A DNA stretch of 64,000 bases from Sphingobium amiense. Its GTDB lineage: Bacteria; Pseudomonadota; Alphaproteobacteria; Sphingomonadales; Sphingomonadaceae. Below, piece by piece: positions 27,952-35,786 of the stretch. Under the pieces are notes generated by a model that saw only the letters and a list, made by a program, of their open reading frames with translations, ran no database searches and was not told the DNA's origin. The translations under genes and the position numbers were made by a program. The number at the start of each line of letters is the position of its first letter. Positions within the stretch are counted from its first letter, which is position 1. The stretch is taken from positions 1,178,001 to 1,242,000 of the forward strand of contig NZ_AP018664.1 of the NCBI RefSeq assembly GCF_003967075.1, read 5' to 3'.

Positions 27952-28671
27952 TCATAGGCTGTCGACGAGCACGACCTCCGCATCCTCCAGCGCCGTGATC
28001 GTCACGGGGGAACCGCCGATGATCGCCGCGCCGTCACGCGCTTCGAAGATCTGGCCGTCGATGTCGATGCGGCCTGTCGCGGGCACCATATAAAGGTGGC
28101 GGCCCGCCGCGCTGTCATAGGTGACGCTCTCGCCAGCCCTGATCGTGCCGCCCAGCAGGCGGGCATCTGCGCGGATGCGCAGCGCGTCTCGGTCTTCGTC
28201 ATAGCCGCTGGCCAGCACCACCAGCCTGCCCGAACGGTCGCCCGCCGGGAAGGGCTTGGCGCCCCAGCTCGGCTGCCCGCCGCGCGTCGACGGCATGATC
28301 CAGATCTGGAAGAGCGTGGTCTTCTCCTCCTCCAGATTATATTCGGCGTGGCGGATGCCGGTGCCCGCCGACATCACCTGAACGTCGCCCGCAGCGGTGC
28401 GTCCGCGATTGCCCAGGCTGTCCTGATGCGTGATCGCCCCGGTGCGGACATAGGTGATGATCTCCATGTCGGCATGCGGGTGCGGCGGAAAGCCCGAGCG
28501 CGGGGCGATCTCATCATCGTTCCAGACGCGGATCGCGCCCCAGCCCATGCGGTCTTCGTCATAATAGTCGGCGAAGGAGAAATGGTGGCGGGCGTTGAGC
28601 CAGCCATGGTCCGCACGCCCCAGCGACGCGAACGGGCGGCGCTCGATCCGGTTTTGCGTGGTGGTGGTCAT
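27952..28671 (-). CDS. Pirin family bicupin protein
   Basis: 239 residues. Pirin motifs: HGWLNARHHFSFADYYDEDRMGWG, RSGFPPHPHADMEIITYVRTG (metal-binding His residues), HQDSLGNRG and GDVQVMSAGTGIRHAEYN, then the second cupin FEARDGAAIIGG. Pirins bind Fe or Ni; some have quercetin 2,3-dioxygenase activity and others redox-regulatory roles. It is divergent from the LysR gene at 28778 (about 106 bp), the common pirin/LysR arrangement, and upstream of wrbA. Confidence 0.9.
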   Translation of the reverse strand: MTTTTQNRIERRPFASLGRADHGWLNARHHFSFADYYDEDRMGWGAIRVWNDDEIAPRSGFPPHPHADMEIITYVRTGAITHQDSLGNRGRTAAGDVQVMSAGTGIRHAEYNLEEEKTTLFQIWIMPSTRGGQPSWGAKPFPAGDRSGRLVVLASGYDEDRDALRIRADARLLGGTIRAGESVTYDSAAGRHLYMVPATGRIDIDGQIFEARDGAAIIGGSPVTITALEDAEVVLVDSL

Positions 28672-28777
28672 GGTCTGTGCCTTTTCGGGCGGGAGGGTTC
28701 GTCCCGCGCTTGATTTCCTCCAATCTAGTCGTCAGTATCGTTTCATAAACCGGCAGTTTTGAAACGGATTGTTTCCG

Positions 28778-29671
28778 ATGCGCTTACCTGATTTCGAAGC
28801 ATGGGCGATGTTCGCCGCCGTGGTCGAGCATCGCAGCTTCACCGACGCGGCCAAGGCGCTGAGCGTGTCCAAGGCGACCGTCTCCAAGGCCGTGACCCGG
28901 CTGGAGGAACATCTCGACACCAGCCTCTTCAACCGGACGAGCCGCCGTCTGGCGCTGACCGAAAGCGGGCGGCGGCTGGTCGATCATGCGCAACGCATCC
29001 TTGCGGAAGGCCAGGCGGCGGAGGAAGCGGCGCGCGACGAGACGGCGGAACTGTCGGGCGTGGTGCGGCTGGGCGCGCCGATGACGTTCGGGCTGCTGCG
29101 CATCGCGCCGCTGGTGGCGCAGTTCACCAAGGCGCATCCGCTGGTGGACATCGACCTGCATCTGTCCGATGCGCGGATCGACATCATCGAAATGGGCCTC
29201 GACGCCACGATCCGCATCGCGGAGATGCCCGACAGTTCGCTGCGCGCGCGGCGGCTGAGCGATGTGACCATGCATGTGGTGGCATCGCCCGCCTATCTGG
29301 CGGAACGGGGCAGGCCGCAGCACCCATCCGACCTCGGCATGCATGACTGCCTCTGTTACTCGAACGTCGCGACGCCCGATGTCTGGCGCTTCGCCGGGCC
29401 GGGCCAGCAGACGGTGACGGTGCAGGTGCGCAGCCGGATCACGGTCAACAGCGGAGAAGCGATGCTGCCTGCGCTGAGGGAGGGTGTGGGGATTGCCCGC
29501 CTGCCCGACTTCATCGTCGGCGATGCACTGGCGTCGGGCGAGCTGGAGGAAGTGCTGACCGACTGGGTGCCGCCGCCGGTGGGGCTGCATCTGGTGACGC
29601 CACCCTCGCGCCTGCGTCCCGCGCGGGTGGAAGCGCTGCTCGATTTCATCGCGCGTCATCATGGTTGCTGA
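28778..29671 (+). CDS. LysR-family regulator next to pirin/wrbA
   Basis: 297 residues, full length. Winged HTH: DFEAWAMFAAVVEHRSFTDAAKALSVSKATVSKAVTRLE (split for display); the sensor domain begins VVRLGAPMTFGLLRIAPLV. It belongs to the large AaeR/CrgA-like group. ATG 28778 begins the conserved N-terminus; a TTG three codons earlier also exists. Divergent from pirin, so it probably controls the pirin-wrbA operon in response to quinone or aromatic stress (inference). Confidence 0.85.
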   Translation: MRLPDFEAWAMFAAVVEHRSFTDAAKALSVSKATVSKAVTRLEEHLDTSLFNRTSRRLALTESGRRLVDHAQRILAEGQAAEEAARDETAELSGVVRLGAPMTFGLLRIAPLVAQFTKAHPLVDIDLHLSDARIDIIEMGLDATIRIAEMPDSSLRARRLSDVTMHVVASPAYLAERGRPQHPSDLGMHDCLCYSNVATPDVWRFAGPGQQTVTVQVRSRITVNSGEAMLPALREGVGIARLPDFIVGDALASGELEEVLTDWVPPPVGLHLVTPPSRLRPARVEALLDFIARHHGC

Positions 29672-29768
29672 AAAAGCTTATCGGGACGGCGATTTTCTTT
29701 AAGACTTTGGTCTAAAAGGAAGTTGTCCGGACAGGGGCAAAATCTCGTTTCACAGGCGAATTGACCTT

Positions 29769-29888
29769 GACTCTACCTGCCTTTTTTCGAGGCTATGCCG
29801 TTGAAATATGATTCAAAATCAACCGACTCGTGGATTCCTGCGGGTTAGGGAAAAATTAACCTTTGTCCTTCAGAAGTTTTTTGGTTAA
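29769..29888 (+). promoter_or_regulatory. ctrA upstream regulatory region: four GANTC sites and a CtrA-box-like element
   Basis: GANTC (CcrM methylation) sites sit at 29769 (GACTC), 29810 (GATTC), 29825 (GACTC) and 29833 (GATTC). A near-consensus CtrA box TTAG-N7-TTAACC spans 29845-29861 (consensus TTAA-N7-TTAA) and a further TTAA half-site is at 29885. In Caulobacter, ctrA transcription depends on GANTC methylation state and on CtrA autoregulation; this 277-bp gap appears to hold the same logic. Start sites cannot be assigned from sequence. Confidence 0.6.
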
Positions 29889-29948
29889 TGATTGCGATGC
29901 GAAACCGTTCTGGTGGGGTGAACGGACCGCGACACCAAGGGGCTTCAT

Positions 29949-30656
29949 ATGCGCGTGCTGCTGATTGAGGACGAACCGACGACTGCCAAGGCGATCGAGC
30001 TTATGCTCACGACCGAAGGCTTCAACGTCTATACCACGGATCTGGGCGAAGAGGGTTTGGACCTCGGCAAGCTCTATGACTATGACATCATCTGTCTGGA
30101 CCTGAACCTGCCCGACATGCACGGCTATGACGTGCTGAAAAAGCTGCGGGCGGCCAAGGTGCAGACGCCGGTGCTGATCCTGTCCGGCATCAGCGAGATG
30201 GACAGCAAGGTCCGCTCCTTCGGCTTCGGCGCGGACGATTATGTCACCAAGCCGTTCCATCGCGAGGAACTGATCGCCCGTATCCATGCGGTCGTGCGCC
30301 GGTCCAAGGGCCATTCGCAGTCGGTCATCCGCACCGGCAAGCTGTCGGTCAATCTGGACGCCAAGACGGTCGAGGTCGACAGCAACCGCGTGCACCTGAC
30401 CGGCAAGGAATATGCGATGCTGGAGCTTCTCTCGCTGCGCAAGGGCACGACGCTGACCAAGGAAATGTTCCTCAACCACCTCTATGGCGGGATGGACGAG
30501 CCGGAACTCAAGATCATCGACGTGTTCATCTGCAAGCTGCGCAAGAAGCTGGCGCTGGCATGCGGTGGGGACAATTATATCGAGACCGTCTGGGGCCGCG
30601 GCTATGTGCTGCGCGATCCGGACGAGGTGGCGGAACCGCAGGCCAAGGTCGCCTGA
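29949..30656 (+). CDS. ctrA: Cell-cycle response regulator CtrA
   Basis: 235 residues. OmpR-type regulator: [20 protein letters not shown], phospho-acceptor Asp51 in [17 protein letters not shown], conserved Lys101 in [13 protein letters not shown]. The winged-helix DNA-binding domain has the CtrA-specific [37 protein letters not shown] and [12 protein letters not shown] blocks. CtrA controls cell cycle, motility and division genes in alphaproteobacteria. The C-terminal VAEPQAKVA ends in two small hydrophobic residues like the ClpXP-recognised tail of Caulobacter CtrA (AA end), here VA. Confidence 0.97.
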   Translation: MRVLLIEDEPTTAKAIELMLTTEGFNVYTTDLGEEGLDLGKLYDYDIICLDLNLPDMHGYDVLKKLRAAKVQTPVLILSGISEMDSKVRSFGFGADDYVTKPFHREELIARIHAVVRRSKGHSQSVIRTGKLSVNLDAKTVEVDSNRVHLTGKEYAMLELLSLRKGTTLTKEMFLNHLYGGMDEPELKIIDVFICKLRKKLALACGGDNYIETVWGRGYVLRDPDEVAEPQAKVA

Positions 30657-30683
30657 TCCTTCCCGAAAAAATTCAGCCCTGCG

Positions 30684-30716
30684 ATGGCCGGCCCCGATGA
30701 CGGGCCGGCCATTTTC
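30684..30716 (+). terminator. Terminator downstream of ctrA
   Basis: ATGGCCGGCCC (30684-30694) pairs with GGGCCGGCCAT (30702-30712), 11 bp with a 7-base loop, followed by TTTTC, 28 bp after the ctrA stop. Confidence 0.8.
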
Positions 30717-30811
30717 GGTTCGTCGCATTTCCGGAAAACGGCGGAATAGCGCGGCTTTATGCTAATGGCTCGTTTACCAATCCTTCCTAAACGGAGGGAA
30801 AGGAGTTTTGT

Positions 30812-31420
30812 GTGGGCCAAGCAAGCTATCATAGTCCGGACGCCGCGTGGGACGCGATCTGCAAGTCGCAGGCCGTCATTGAGTTCGCCCCAGACGGAAC
30901 GATCCTGTGGGCCAACGACCTGTTTCTCAACCTGACGGGATATGCACTGGAGGACATCGCCGGGCGTCATCACCGGCTGTTCTGCCACAAGGGCGACGCT
31001 GAATCGCCCGACTATGCGGCATTCTGGAAGAAGCTGGCGCGCGGGGTGCATGACGGGGGCGAATATCGCCGCATCACCAAGCACGGACGCGACGTCTGGT
31101 TGCAGGCGACCTACAATCCCGTGTTCGATGCGGACGGAAAGGTGCAGCGCATCCTCAAGATTGCGGCCGACATCACCGCTTCGAAGATGCTGCGCGCGGA
31201 GCTGCGGGCGATGGTCGACGGGCTGGTGGAGATCGTGGACGGGATCGGCCTGATCGCCAACCAGACCAATCTGCTGGCGCTCAACGCCGCCATCGAGGCG
31301 GCACGGGCGGGGGAGGCCGGACGCGGCTTCGCGGTCGTTGCGACCGAGGTCAAGAAGCTGGCGGGCGACACGCGCACCGCGACGGAACGGGCGCGGGCGA
31401 TGGTCGAAGCCGTAGCCTGA
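30812..31420 (+). CDS. Small soluble PAS-MCP signalling protein
   Basis: 202 residues from a GTG start with AAAGGAG upstream. Residues ~10-125 are a PAS domain ([50 protein letters not shown]). Residues ~135-195 hold only the hairpin tip of a methyl-accepting signalling domain: [20 protein letters not shown] and [15 protein letters not shown], the CheA/CheW contact region. There are no membrane segments, no HAMP and no room for methylation helices, making it far shorter than usual chemoreceptors (500+ residues). It may be a cytosolic redox or oxygen sensor or a dominant modulator of a chemosensory array. No che genes are nearby. Confidence 0.82.
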   Translation: MGQASYHSPDAAWDAICKSQAVIEFAPDGTILWANDLFLNLTGYALEDIAGRHHRLFCHKGDAESPDYAAFWKKLARGVHDGGEYRRITKHGRDVWLQATYNPVFDADGKVQRILKIAADITASKMLRAELRAMVDGLVEIVDGIGLIANQTNLLALNAAIEAARAGEAGRGFAVVATEVKKLAGDTRTATERARAMVEAVA

Positions 31421-31449
31421 TACGCCTCGCAAAATCGGAGCATAAGGAT

Positions 31450-31485
31450 AAGGCCGACGATCCGCAGGGATCGCCGGCCTTCCCG
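31450..31485 (+). terminator. Terminator hairpin after the PAS-MCP gene
   Basis: AAGGCCG-A-CGATCC (from 31450) pairs with GGATCG-C-CGGCCTT (to 31481), one mismatch, loop GCAG. It lies 30 bp after the stop and before the convergent minus-strand gene at 31553. Confidence 0.65.
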
Positions 31486-31552
31486 TTTCAGGCGGCGGAG
31501 GGGCCGGGCGGGGCGCAACTTGCCCGCCCGGCCTGATCTCCTGTGAGGGGGG

Positions 31553-32179
31553 TCAGTTCGCCTGAGCCGGGGCAGCAGAGCCGGTCGATGCCGAACCCTG
31601 GCCGCTGCCCGAAATCTCGCCGCTGGCGTTCACCGAGGCGGCATTGTCCACGGCGCCGGTGGCATTCGCGGCTGCGTTTCCGGCGCGATCCCTGACGGAC
31701 GAAGCGGTCGAGCTAGTCCGTTCGCGGGCTGCTTCCGCCGTGCGGACTGCCCGATCCCGCGCTGCCCCGGCAGTGTCGGTGACGCGATCACGGGCGCTGC
31801 CGACCCTGTCCTGCGCACCGGCAACAGCGCCGCGTGCGTCGTTCAGGCCAACGGCGTCCACCCCGAGGCTTCCGCTGGCCGAACCTTCAGCCGAACCCGA
31901 AGCGCTGCGGGTGCGGCCATTGCGCGTCACCGACGCTTCGCCCGCTCCACGGGCCTGCTTGGAGCCGCTGGCGCGGACACTGCCACGATCCAGATCGACG
32001 CTGCGGTCGAGGGTGCCAGAGCCGCCGAGCGTGCCGCCCAGCATGCCGCTGCCGCCACCGCCCAGAGCGCCGCCAACGGTGCCGCCAAGGCCACCGCTGC
32101 CACCCAGCAACTGGGCCGAAGCGGGAGCAACGCCGGTCATTGCAATAACGGTTGCGGCAATCAGAAACTTCGCTTTCAT
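31553..32179 (-). CDS. Secreted Gly/Ser/Ala-rich low-complexity protein
   Basis: 208 residues. Signal peptide MKAKFLIAATVIAMTGVAPA with AxA cleavage, then a glycine-rich zone (GGLGGTVGGALGGGGSG), a Ser/Gly/Ala zone, and a charged helical zone of imperfect repeats around ARDR/VRDRAGN (about residues 115-165), ending Gly/Ser/Gln-rich. No family recognised. The composition suggests an exported, disordered or surface protein. A promoter-like motif shared with the neighbouring ECF sigma operon lies 38-64 bp upstream, so it is probably a target of that sigma factor (inference). SD AAGGAGATG precedes the start. Confidence 0.7.
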   Translation of the reverse strand: MKAKFLIAATVIAMTGVAPASAQLLGGSGGLGGTVGGALGGGGSGMLGGTLGGSGTLDRSVDLDRGSVRASGSKQARGAGEASVTRNGRTRSASGSAEGSASGSLGVDAVGLNDARGAVAGAQDRVGSARDRVTDTAGAARDRAVRTAEAARERTSSTASSVRDRAGNAAANATGAVDNAASVNASGEISGSGQGSASTGSAAPAQAN

Positions 32180-32216
32180 CGCTCATCTCCTTGGTGTTTC
32201 TCGATGCGATGAAGGC

Positions 32217-32243
32217 AAAACGGGGGAGGTCGCATTTTTCATC
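32217..32243 (-). promoter_or_regulatory. Candidate ECF sigma promoter for the secreted Gly/Ser-rich gene
   Basis: Reading on the minus strand: GATGAA (32243-32238), 15-base spacer, CGTTTT (32222-32217). The eleven bases TCCGGGATGAA at its upstream edge are identical to those before the ECF sigma gene at 33576-33586, and the spacing to the CGTTT element is the same 15 bases. The expected transcription start is about 30 bp before the ATG at 32179. Confidence 0.6.
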
Positions 32244-32277
32244 CCGGACGAGATAAAAAATTTCAAATCATTGTTAT

Positions 32278-33507
32278 TCAATCAATATTTCTGCAATTTC
32301 CGCAGACAACGGGCGGTTTCCCGCGCCGGTCCGCTTCGGCGGCCAGCGCGTCCCGGCTGCCGCGCAGGAACAGGCGGCCCGCCACCAGCGGCGCGGCGAA
32401 ACTGGTTCCGCGCACCTTGTCCGCGCCGCCGCTCAGGCCTGCGGCGCGCATGTCGGCGCCCGGTGCGGCGAAATCGACATGGAGCGCACGGCCCGCTTCG
32501 GGAAGCGTTCGTCCCCTGCCGTCGATGCCCGTTACCGCCAGCACGCTGCTGTAGGACGCCGGATAGGAGGGCGGGGCGGCGGGACCGTCATTGCCGACCG
32601 CCGCCACCACCGTGACGCCCTTTTCCCGCGCCAGCCGGATCGCACCTTCGAGCAGTGGGTTGGCTGGCCCGACAAGGCTGACCGTCACGACCCTGACGCC
32701 GCGCGCCGTCATCCATCCCAGCGCGCGCACGATGGCGAACGCGCCGCCGCCCGCCGGATCGTTGCCATAGACATCGGCGACCAGCAGCGAAGCGCCGGGC
32801 GCGGCCCCCCGGATCGCCCCGTTGCCGCTGATGAGCGATGCGACGGCGGTGCCATGGGCGCTGGCGCGGGGCGCGCCTTCGGCAAAGCCGCGCTGCTCCA
32901 CGCCGCCCGTGAGCGAAGGGTGCCGCGCGACGCCGCCGTCGATCAGGCCCACGGCCTTCCCGCCGACCGGGTTGGCGGCGAGCGGCGCGCTGCCTTCGGC
33001 GGCCGCCCGACCGCTCGCGAAATAGAGATTGTCGGCGCTCGCCTGCGCTTCGGGGGCGAGCGCACGCACTTCGCGCAACGCCTTGGCCAGATTGCGGCCG
33101 GTGGGCACGCTGAGGCGCAGGATCGGCAGGTCGATGCCTTCCACCGCCTCTTGCGTAATATCGTAACCGGCCGCCCGCAGGCCGCGCGAGGACGCCTCGC
33201 TGGCTCCGGTCAGCAGGATGACGCCGCGCCGCGCGGGTTCGCGCCGGTCGTCCAGCTCGACCCGGTCGCCATGCGCGCGCACCAGTGCGTCGATCCGCGC
33301 CGTCCGGGCGGCGGCGAGTTGCCGGACGAGCCGGGTGGGAGAGAGCCGGTCGAGCGCCGCGCCGTCCACGCCCTCTTCCAGCCGGTCGATCACGCCCGGG
33401 ACGATGCGCCCGGCGTCGCCGATCCCGCCGCCGGGGAGCAATTGCGCCTGCGCGCCGGGACCGACGAGCAGCAGCCCGGCGGCCATCCAGGGACGTGTCC
33501 ATTTCAT
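32278..33507 (-). CDS. Exported S8 (subtilisin-like) serine protease
   Basis: 409 residues with a signal peptide (WMAAGLLLVGPGAQAQ). The catalytic triad is visible: Asp in AVGLIDGGVARHPSL, His in RASAHGTAVASLISG, Ser in VRGTSFAAPLVAG; the oxyanion Asn lies in VAAVGNDGPAAPPSYPA. The first ~170 residues (EEGVDGAALDRLSPTRLVRQL onward) look like a prodomain. A short Cys-containing tail CGNCRN ends the protein. It is divergent from the ECF sigma operon and shares a palindromic promoter with it, suggesting an envelope-stress protease or an activator of the sigma pathway. Confidence 0.88.
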   Translation of the reverse strand: MKWTRPWMAAGLLLVGPGAQAQLLPGGGIGDAGRIVPGVIDRLEEGVDGAALDRLSPTRLVRQLAAARTARIDALVRAHGDRVELDDRREPARRGVILLTGASEASSRGLRAAGYDITQEAVEGIDLPILRLSVPTGRNLAKALREVRALAPEAQASADNLYFASGRAAAEGSAPLAANPVGGKAVGLIDGGVARHPSLTGGVEQRGFAEGAPRASAHGTAVASLISGNGAIRGAAPGASLLVADVYGNDPAGGGAFAIVRALGWMTARGVRVVTVSLVGPANPLLEGAIRLAREKGVTVVAAVGNDGPAAPPSYPASYSSVLAVTGIDGRGRTLPEAGRALHVDFAAPGADMRAAGLSGGADKVRGTSFAAPLVAGRLFLRGSRDALAAEADRRGKPPVVCGNCRNID

Positions 33508-33578
33508 CGGGTGATCGCCGGTCCTTTCGCGGTCAAAATGATCCATTGCAGAAAAATGTCCATCGGAGTTGATTGTCC

Positions 33579-33611
33579 GGGATGAAACGGCTGCGCCCGC
33601 GCGTTTCATCC
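33579..33611. promoter_or_regulatory. Palindromic bidirectional ECF promoter between S8 protease and sigma gene
   Basis: A perfect 10-bp inverted repeat, GGATGAAACG (33580-33589) and CGTTTCATCC (33602-33611), separated by 12 bases. On the plus strand it reads GATGAA-N15-CGTTTC (33581-33607), about 30 bp ahead of the sigma TTG. On the minus strand the same half-sites read GATGAA-N15-CGTTTC (33610-33584), about 75 bp ahead of the protease ATG. The spacing equals that in the copy at 32217-32243. Interpreted as overlapping -35/-10 elements in both directions; an operator for a dimeric repressor is the alternative. Confidence 0.65.
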
Positions 33612-33639
33612 ATGGAACGAGGATTGGACGGAGACGGCA

Positions 33640-34128
33640 TTGTCTTTCGAACGCGACATGCTGGCGATATTGCCCCGGCTGCGGCGCTTCGCGCTCAGCC
33701 TGTCGCGGGATCGCGCCGATGGCGACGATCTGTGTCAGGCGACGGTCGAAAAGGCGCTGCGCGCGCGCGACCAGTGGCAGCCGGGAACCCGTCTCGATAG
33801 CTGGATGTATCGGATCATGCGCAATTTGTGGATCGACGAGGCAAGGGCGCGGCAGCGGGCCGGGCGGACCTTCGCGCCGGAGGAGGCGGGCGAGCATGTC
33901 GGCGACGCCGGTCACGACCGGATCGAGGCGCTGGTGACGCTGTCCGATGTGGACCGGGCGATGCAGGCGCTGCCCGACGAACAGCGGGAGGCGGTCGCGC
34001 TGGTGCTGGTGGAAGGGCTTTCCTACAAGGAGGCGGCTGCGGTGCTGGACATTCCGATGGGAACGCTGACGTCCCGGCTGGTGCGCGGGCGCGGGGCGCT
34101 GATCGCGATGATGGGAGAAGCGGCATGA
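33640..34128 (+). CDS. ECF-type RNA polymerase sigma factor
   Basis: 162 residues from a TTG start with GGAG 6 bases upstream. Region 2: LPRLRRFALSLSRDRADGDDLCQATVEKAL, RLDSWMYRIMRNLWIDEAR. Region 4: ALPDEQREAVALVLVEGLSYKEAAAVLDIP and GTLTSRLVRGRGAL (HTH). There is no region 3. The anti-sigma gene overlaps its stop by four bases. The shared motif before this gene, the S8 protease and the Gly/Ser-rich gene suggests autoregulation and a small local regulon. Confidence 0.9.
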   Translation: MSFERDMLAILPRLRRFALSLSRDRADGDDLCQATVEKALRARDQWQPGTRLDSWMYRIMRNLWIDEARARQRAGRTFAPEEAGEHVGDAGHDRIEALVTLSDVDRAMQALPDEQREAVALVLVEGLSYKEAAAVLDIPMGTLTSRLVRGRGALIAMMGEAA

Positions 34129-34814
34129 GCGGGATCGACGAAGCCATGCTGATCGCGCTGGTCGATGGCGAACTGGACGAGGTGAATCGCCGCCGGGTGG
34201 AACGGGCGGTCGCGGACGACCCGGCACTGGCCGCGCGTCTGGCCGACCATAGGCGGTTGCGCGAGCAGCTATCGGCCCATTATGCGCCCGTCGCGCAGGA
34301 GCCGGTGCCGCCCCGCCTGCAGGCTTTGCTCGAAGAGGCGGCGACGGTGACGCCCATAATCCGTCCAAAGCGGCGGATGGCGGGATGGGCGATGGGCGGC
34401 GCGATTGCGGCCAGTCTGGTGCTGGGCCTTGGCATCGGCCGGATGTCGGGCGGGGAGGCCGGTCCCATCGGCGTCCGGGATGGCGTCATGGTGGCGCAGG
34501 GTCCGCTTGCTGACGCGCTCGACCGGCAGCTTGCGTCGGCGCAGGACGGGGCGGCGATCCGCATGGGCCTGAGTTTTCGTCGAAAAGGCGGCGGCTGGTG
34601 CCGGACCTTCGACGGGGCGGTGGCGGGTGTCGCCTGCCGCGACGGGCAGGACTGGCGCGTCGAGCAGGCGCTGCCGGGCGCGGCGCAGACGAGCGATTAC
34701 CGGCAGGCGGCGTCCGCCGATCCGCGCCTCATGGCGACGGTTGAATCCCTGATGGCGGGCGACGCCGCGGACGCTGCGGCGGAAAGGGCGGCGCAGGAGG
34801 CCGGCTGGCGATAA
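34125..34814 (+). CDS. Membrane anti-sigma factor
   Basis: 229 residues. The N-terminal ~70 residues form an anti-sigma domain (DEAMLIALVDGELDEVNRRRVERAV, ADDPALAARLADHRRLREQL), followed by one membrane segment (MGGAIAASLVLGLGIG) near 90-110 and a periplasmic part with two cysteines (GGGWCRTFDGAVAGVACRDG) that could form a disulfide. No HxxxCxxC zinc motif. Translationally coupled to the sigma gene. The last 118 bp overlap, tail to tail, the convergent STN-domain gene. Confidence 0.85.
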   Translation: MSGIDEAMLIALVDGELDEVNRRRVERAVADDPALAARLADHRRLREQLSAHYAPVAQEPVPPRLQALLEEAATVTPIIRPKRRMAGWAMGGAIAASLVLGLGIGRMSGGEAGPIGVRDGVMVAQGPLADALDRQLASAQDGAAIRMGLSFRRKGGGWCRTFDGAVAGVACRDGQDWRVEQALPGAAQTSDYRQAASADPRLMATVESLMAGDAADAAAERAAQEAGWR

Positions 34815-35137
34815 TGCATCGCCAGCACGCCCACGCCCGCCCGCGAATATTTGAGTTCCGTTCCCTGTAACAGGCGCCTGAGCGCTTCTTCGGTCGACAT
34901 GAAACCTTCGACCCGGCGTCCCCGGATCGACGCGGCGACATCGTAGGAAAAGAGGATGCGCACGCCTGACTGCATTGCCAGCAGTCGCAGCCCCTCGTTC
35001 AGCGGCTGGACGTGTATGTCGAAGCGGTGGCGTTGTTGCAGTTGCGGATCGGGTGACGCCGGAGTGGCGCTGGCAGGCGATGTGAAGAGAAGGCTGATGG
35101 CGAGAGCCAGCCCCGCCGCGGCCAGCCGCATGCGCAT
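34697..35137 (-). CDS. Exported STN (secretin/TonB short N-terminal) domain protein
   Basis: 146 residues. Signal peptide MRMRLAAAGLALAISLLF ending in ASA, then an STN domain: FDIHVQPLNEGLRLLAMQSGVRILFSYDVAASIRG and STEEALRRLLQGTELKYSRAG (displayed in parts). STN domains are normally fused to TonB receptors or secretins, or sit in FecR-like signalling chains; here the domain stands alone. SD AAGGA lies 7 bases before ATG 35137. Its C-terminal 39 codons overlap the anti-sigma gene on the other strand. A role as a signal input to the neighbouring ECF system is an inference from position. Confidence 0.72.
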   Translation of the reverse strand: MRMRLAAAGLALAISLLFTSPASATPASPDPQLQQRHRFDIHVQPLNEGLRLLAMQSGVRILFSYDVAASIRGRRVEGFMSTEEALRRLLQGTELKYSRAGVGVLAMHYRQPASCAALSAAASAASPAIRDSTVAMRRGSADAACR

Positions 35138-35225
35138 GCCCGTTCCTTTACGGCGCGGCCCCCCAGCCGCCTTATCCTGTGTCAACGAAGCTGCCGCCAT
35201 TTGCCGCCAATCGACGTAGAGGACG

Positions 35226-35780
35226 CTAGAGCCGTGGCAGCGTGACGCCCTGCTGCCCCATATATTTGCCCGCCCGGTCGGCATAGCTGACTTCGCATGG
35301 CTCGTTGCCATTGAGGAAGAGGAACTGACAGGCGCCTTCATTGGCGTAGATCTTGGCGGGGAGGGGCGTGGTGTTGGAAAATTCCAGCGTCACATGGCCT
35401 TCCCAGCCCGGCTCCAGCGGCGTCACGTTCACGATGATGCCGCAGCGGGCATAGGTGGATTTGCCGAGGCAGATGACCAGCACGTCGCGCGGCACGCGGA
35501 AATATTCGACCGTGCGGGCAAGGGCGAAGCTGTTGGGCGGGATGATGCAGACATCGGTCTTGCGGTCGACGAAGCTGTTGGCGGCGAAATCCTTGGGGTC
35601 CACCACCGCGCTGTCGACATTGGTGAAGATCTTGAACTCGTCCGCCACGCGCGCGTCATAGCCGTAGGAAGAGAGACCGTAGCTGATGCAGCCGTCCCGC
35701 TTCTGGTTTTCGACGAACGGCTCGATCATGCCGGTCGTCTGCGCCTGTTCGCGAATCCACTTGTCGGAAAGGATGGACAT
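35226..35780 (-). CDS. dcd: dCTP deaminase
   Basis: 184 residues, full length. Motifs: [34 protein letters not shown], then [42 protein letters not shown] with the catalytic Glu region, and [16 protein letters not shown]. It converts dCTP to dUTP for thymidylate synthesis. The last gene of a minus-strand operon UPF0262-GH25-cdd-dcd; only 6 bp separate it from cdd, so two pyrimidine deaminases are made together. Confidence 0.95.
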   Translation of the reverse strand: MSILSDKWIREQAQTTGMIEPFVENQKRDGCISYGLSSYGYDARVADEFKIFTNVDSAVVDPKDFAANSFVDRKTDVCIIPPNSFALARTVEYFRVPRDVLVICLGKSTYARCGIIVNVTPLEPGWEGHVTLEFSNTTPLPAKIYANEGACQFLFLNGNEPCEVSYADRAGKYMGQQGVTLPRL

Positions 35781-35786
35781 GGATGG

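Noticed and set aside
35138-35200. ECF-like promoter before the STN gene (GGATAA ... CGTAAA)
   Set aside because: The spacer is 19 bases rather than 15 and both hexamers differ from the three matching copies.
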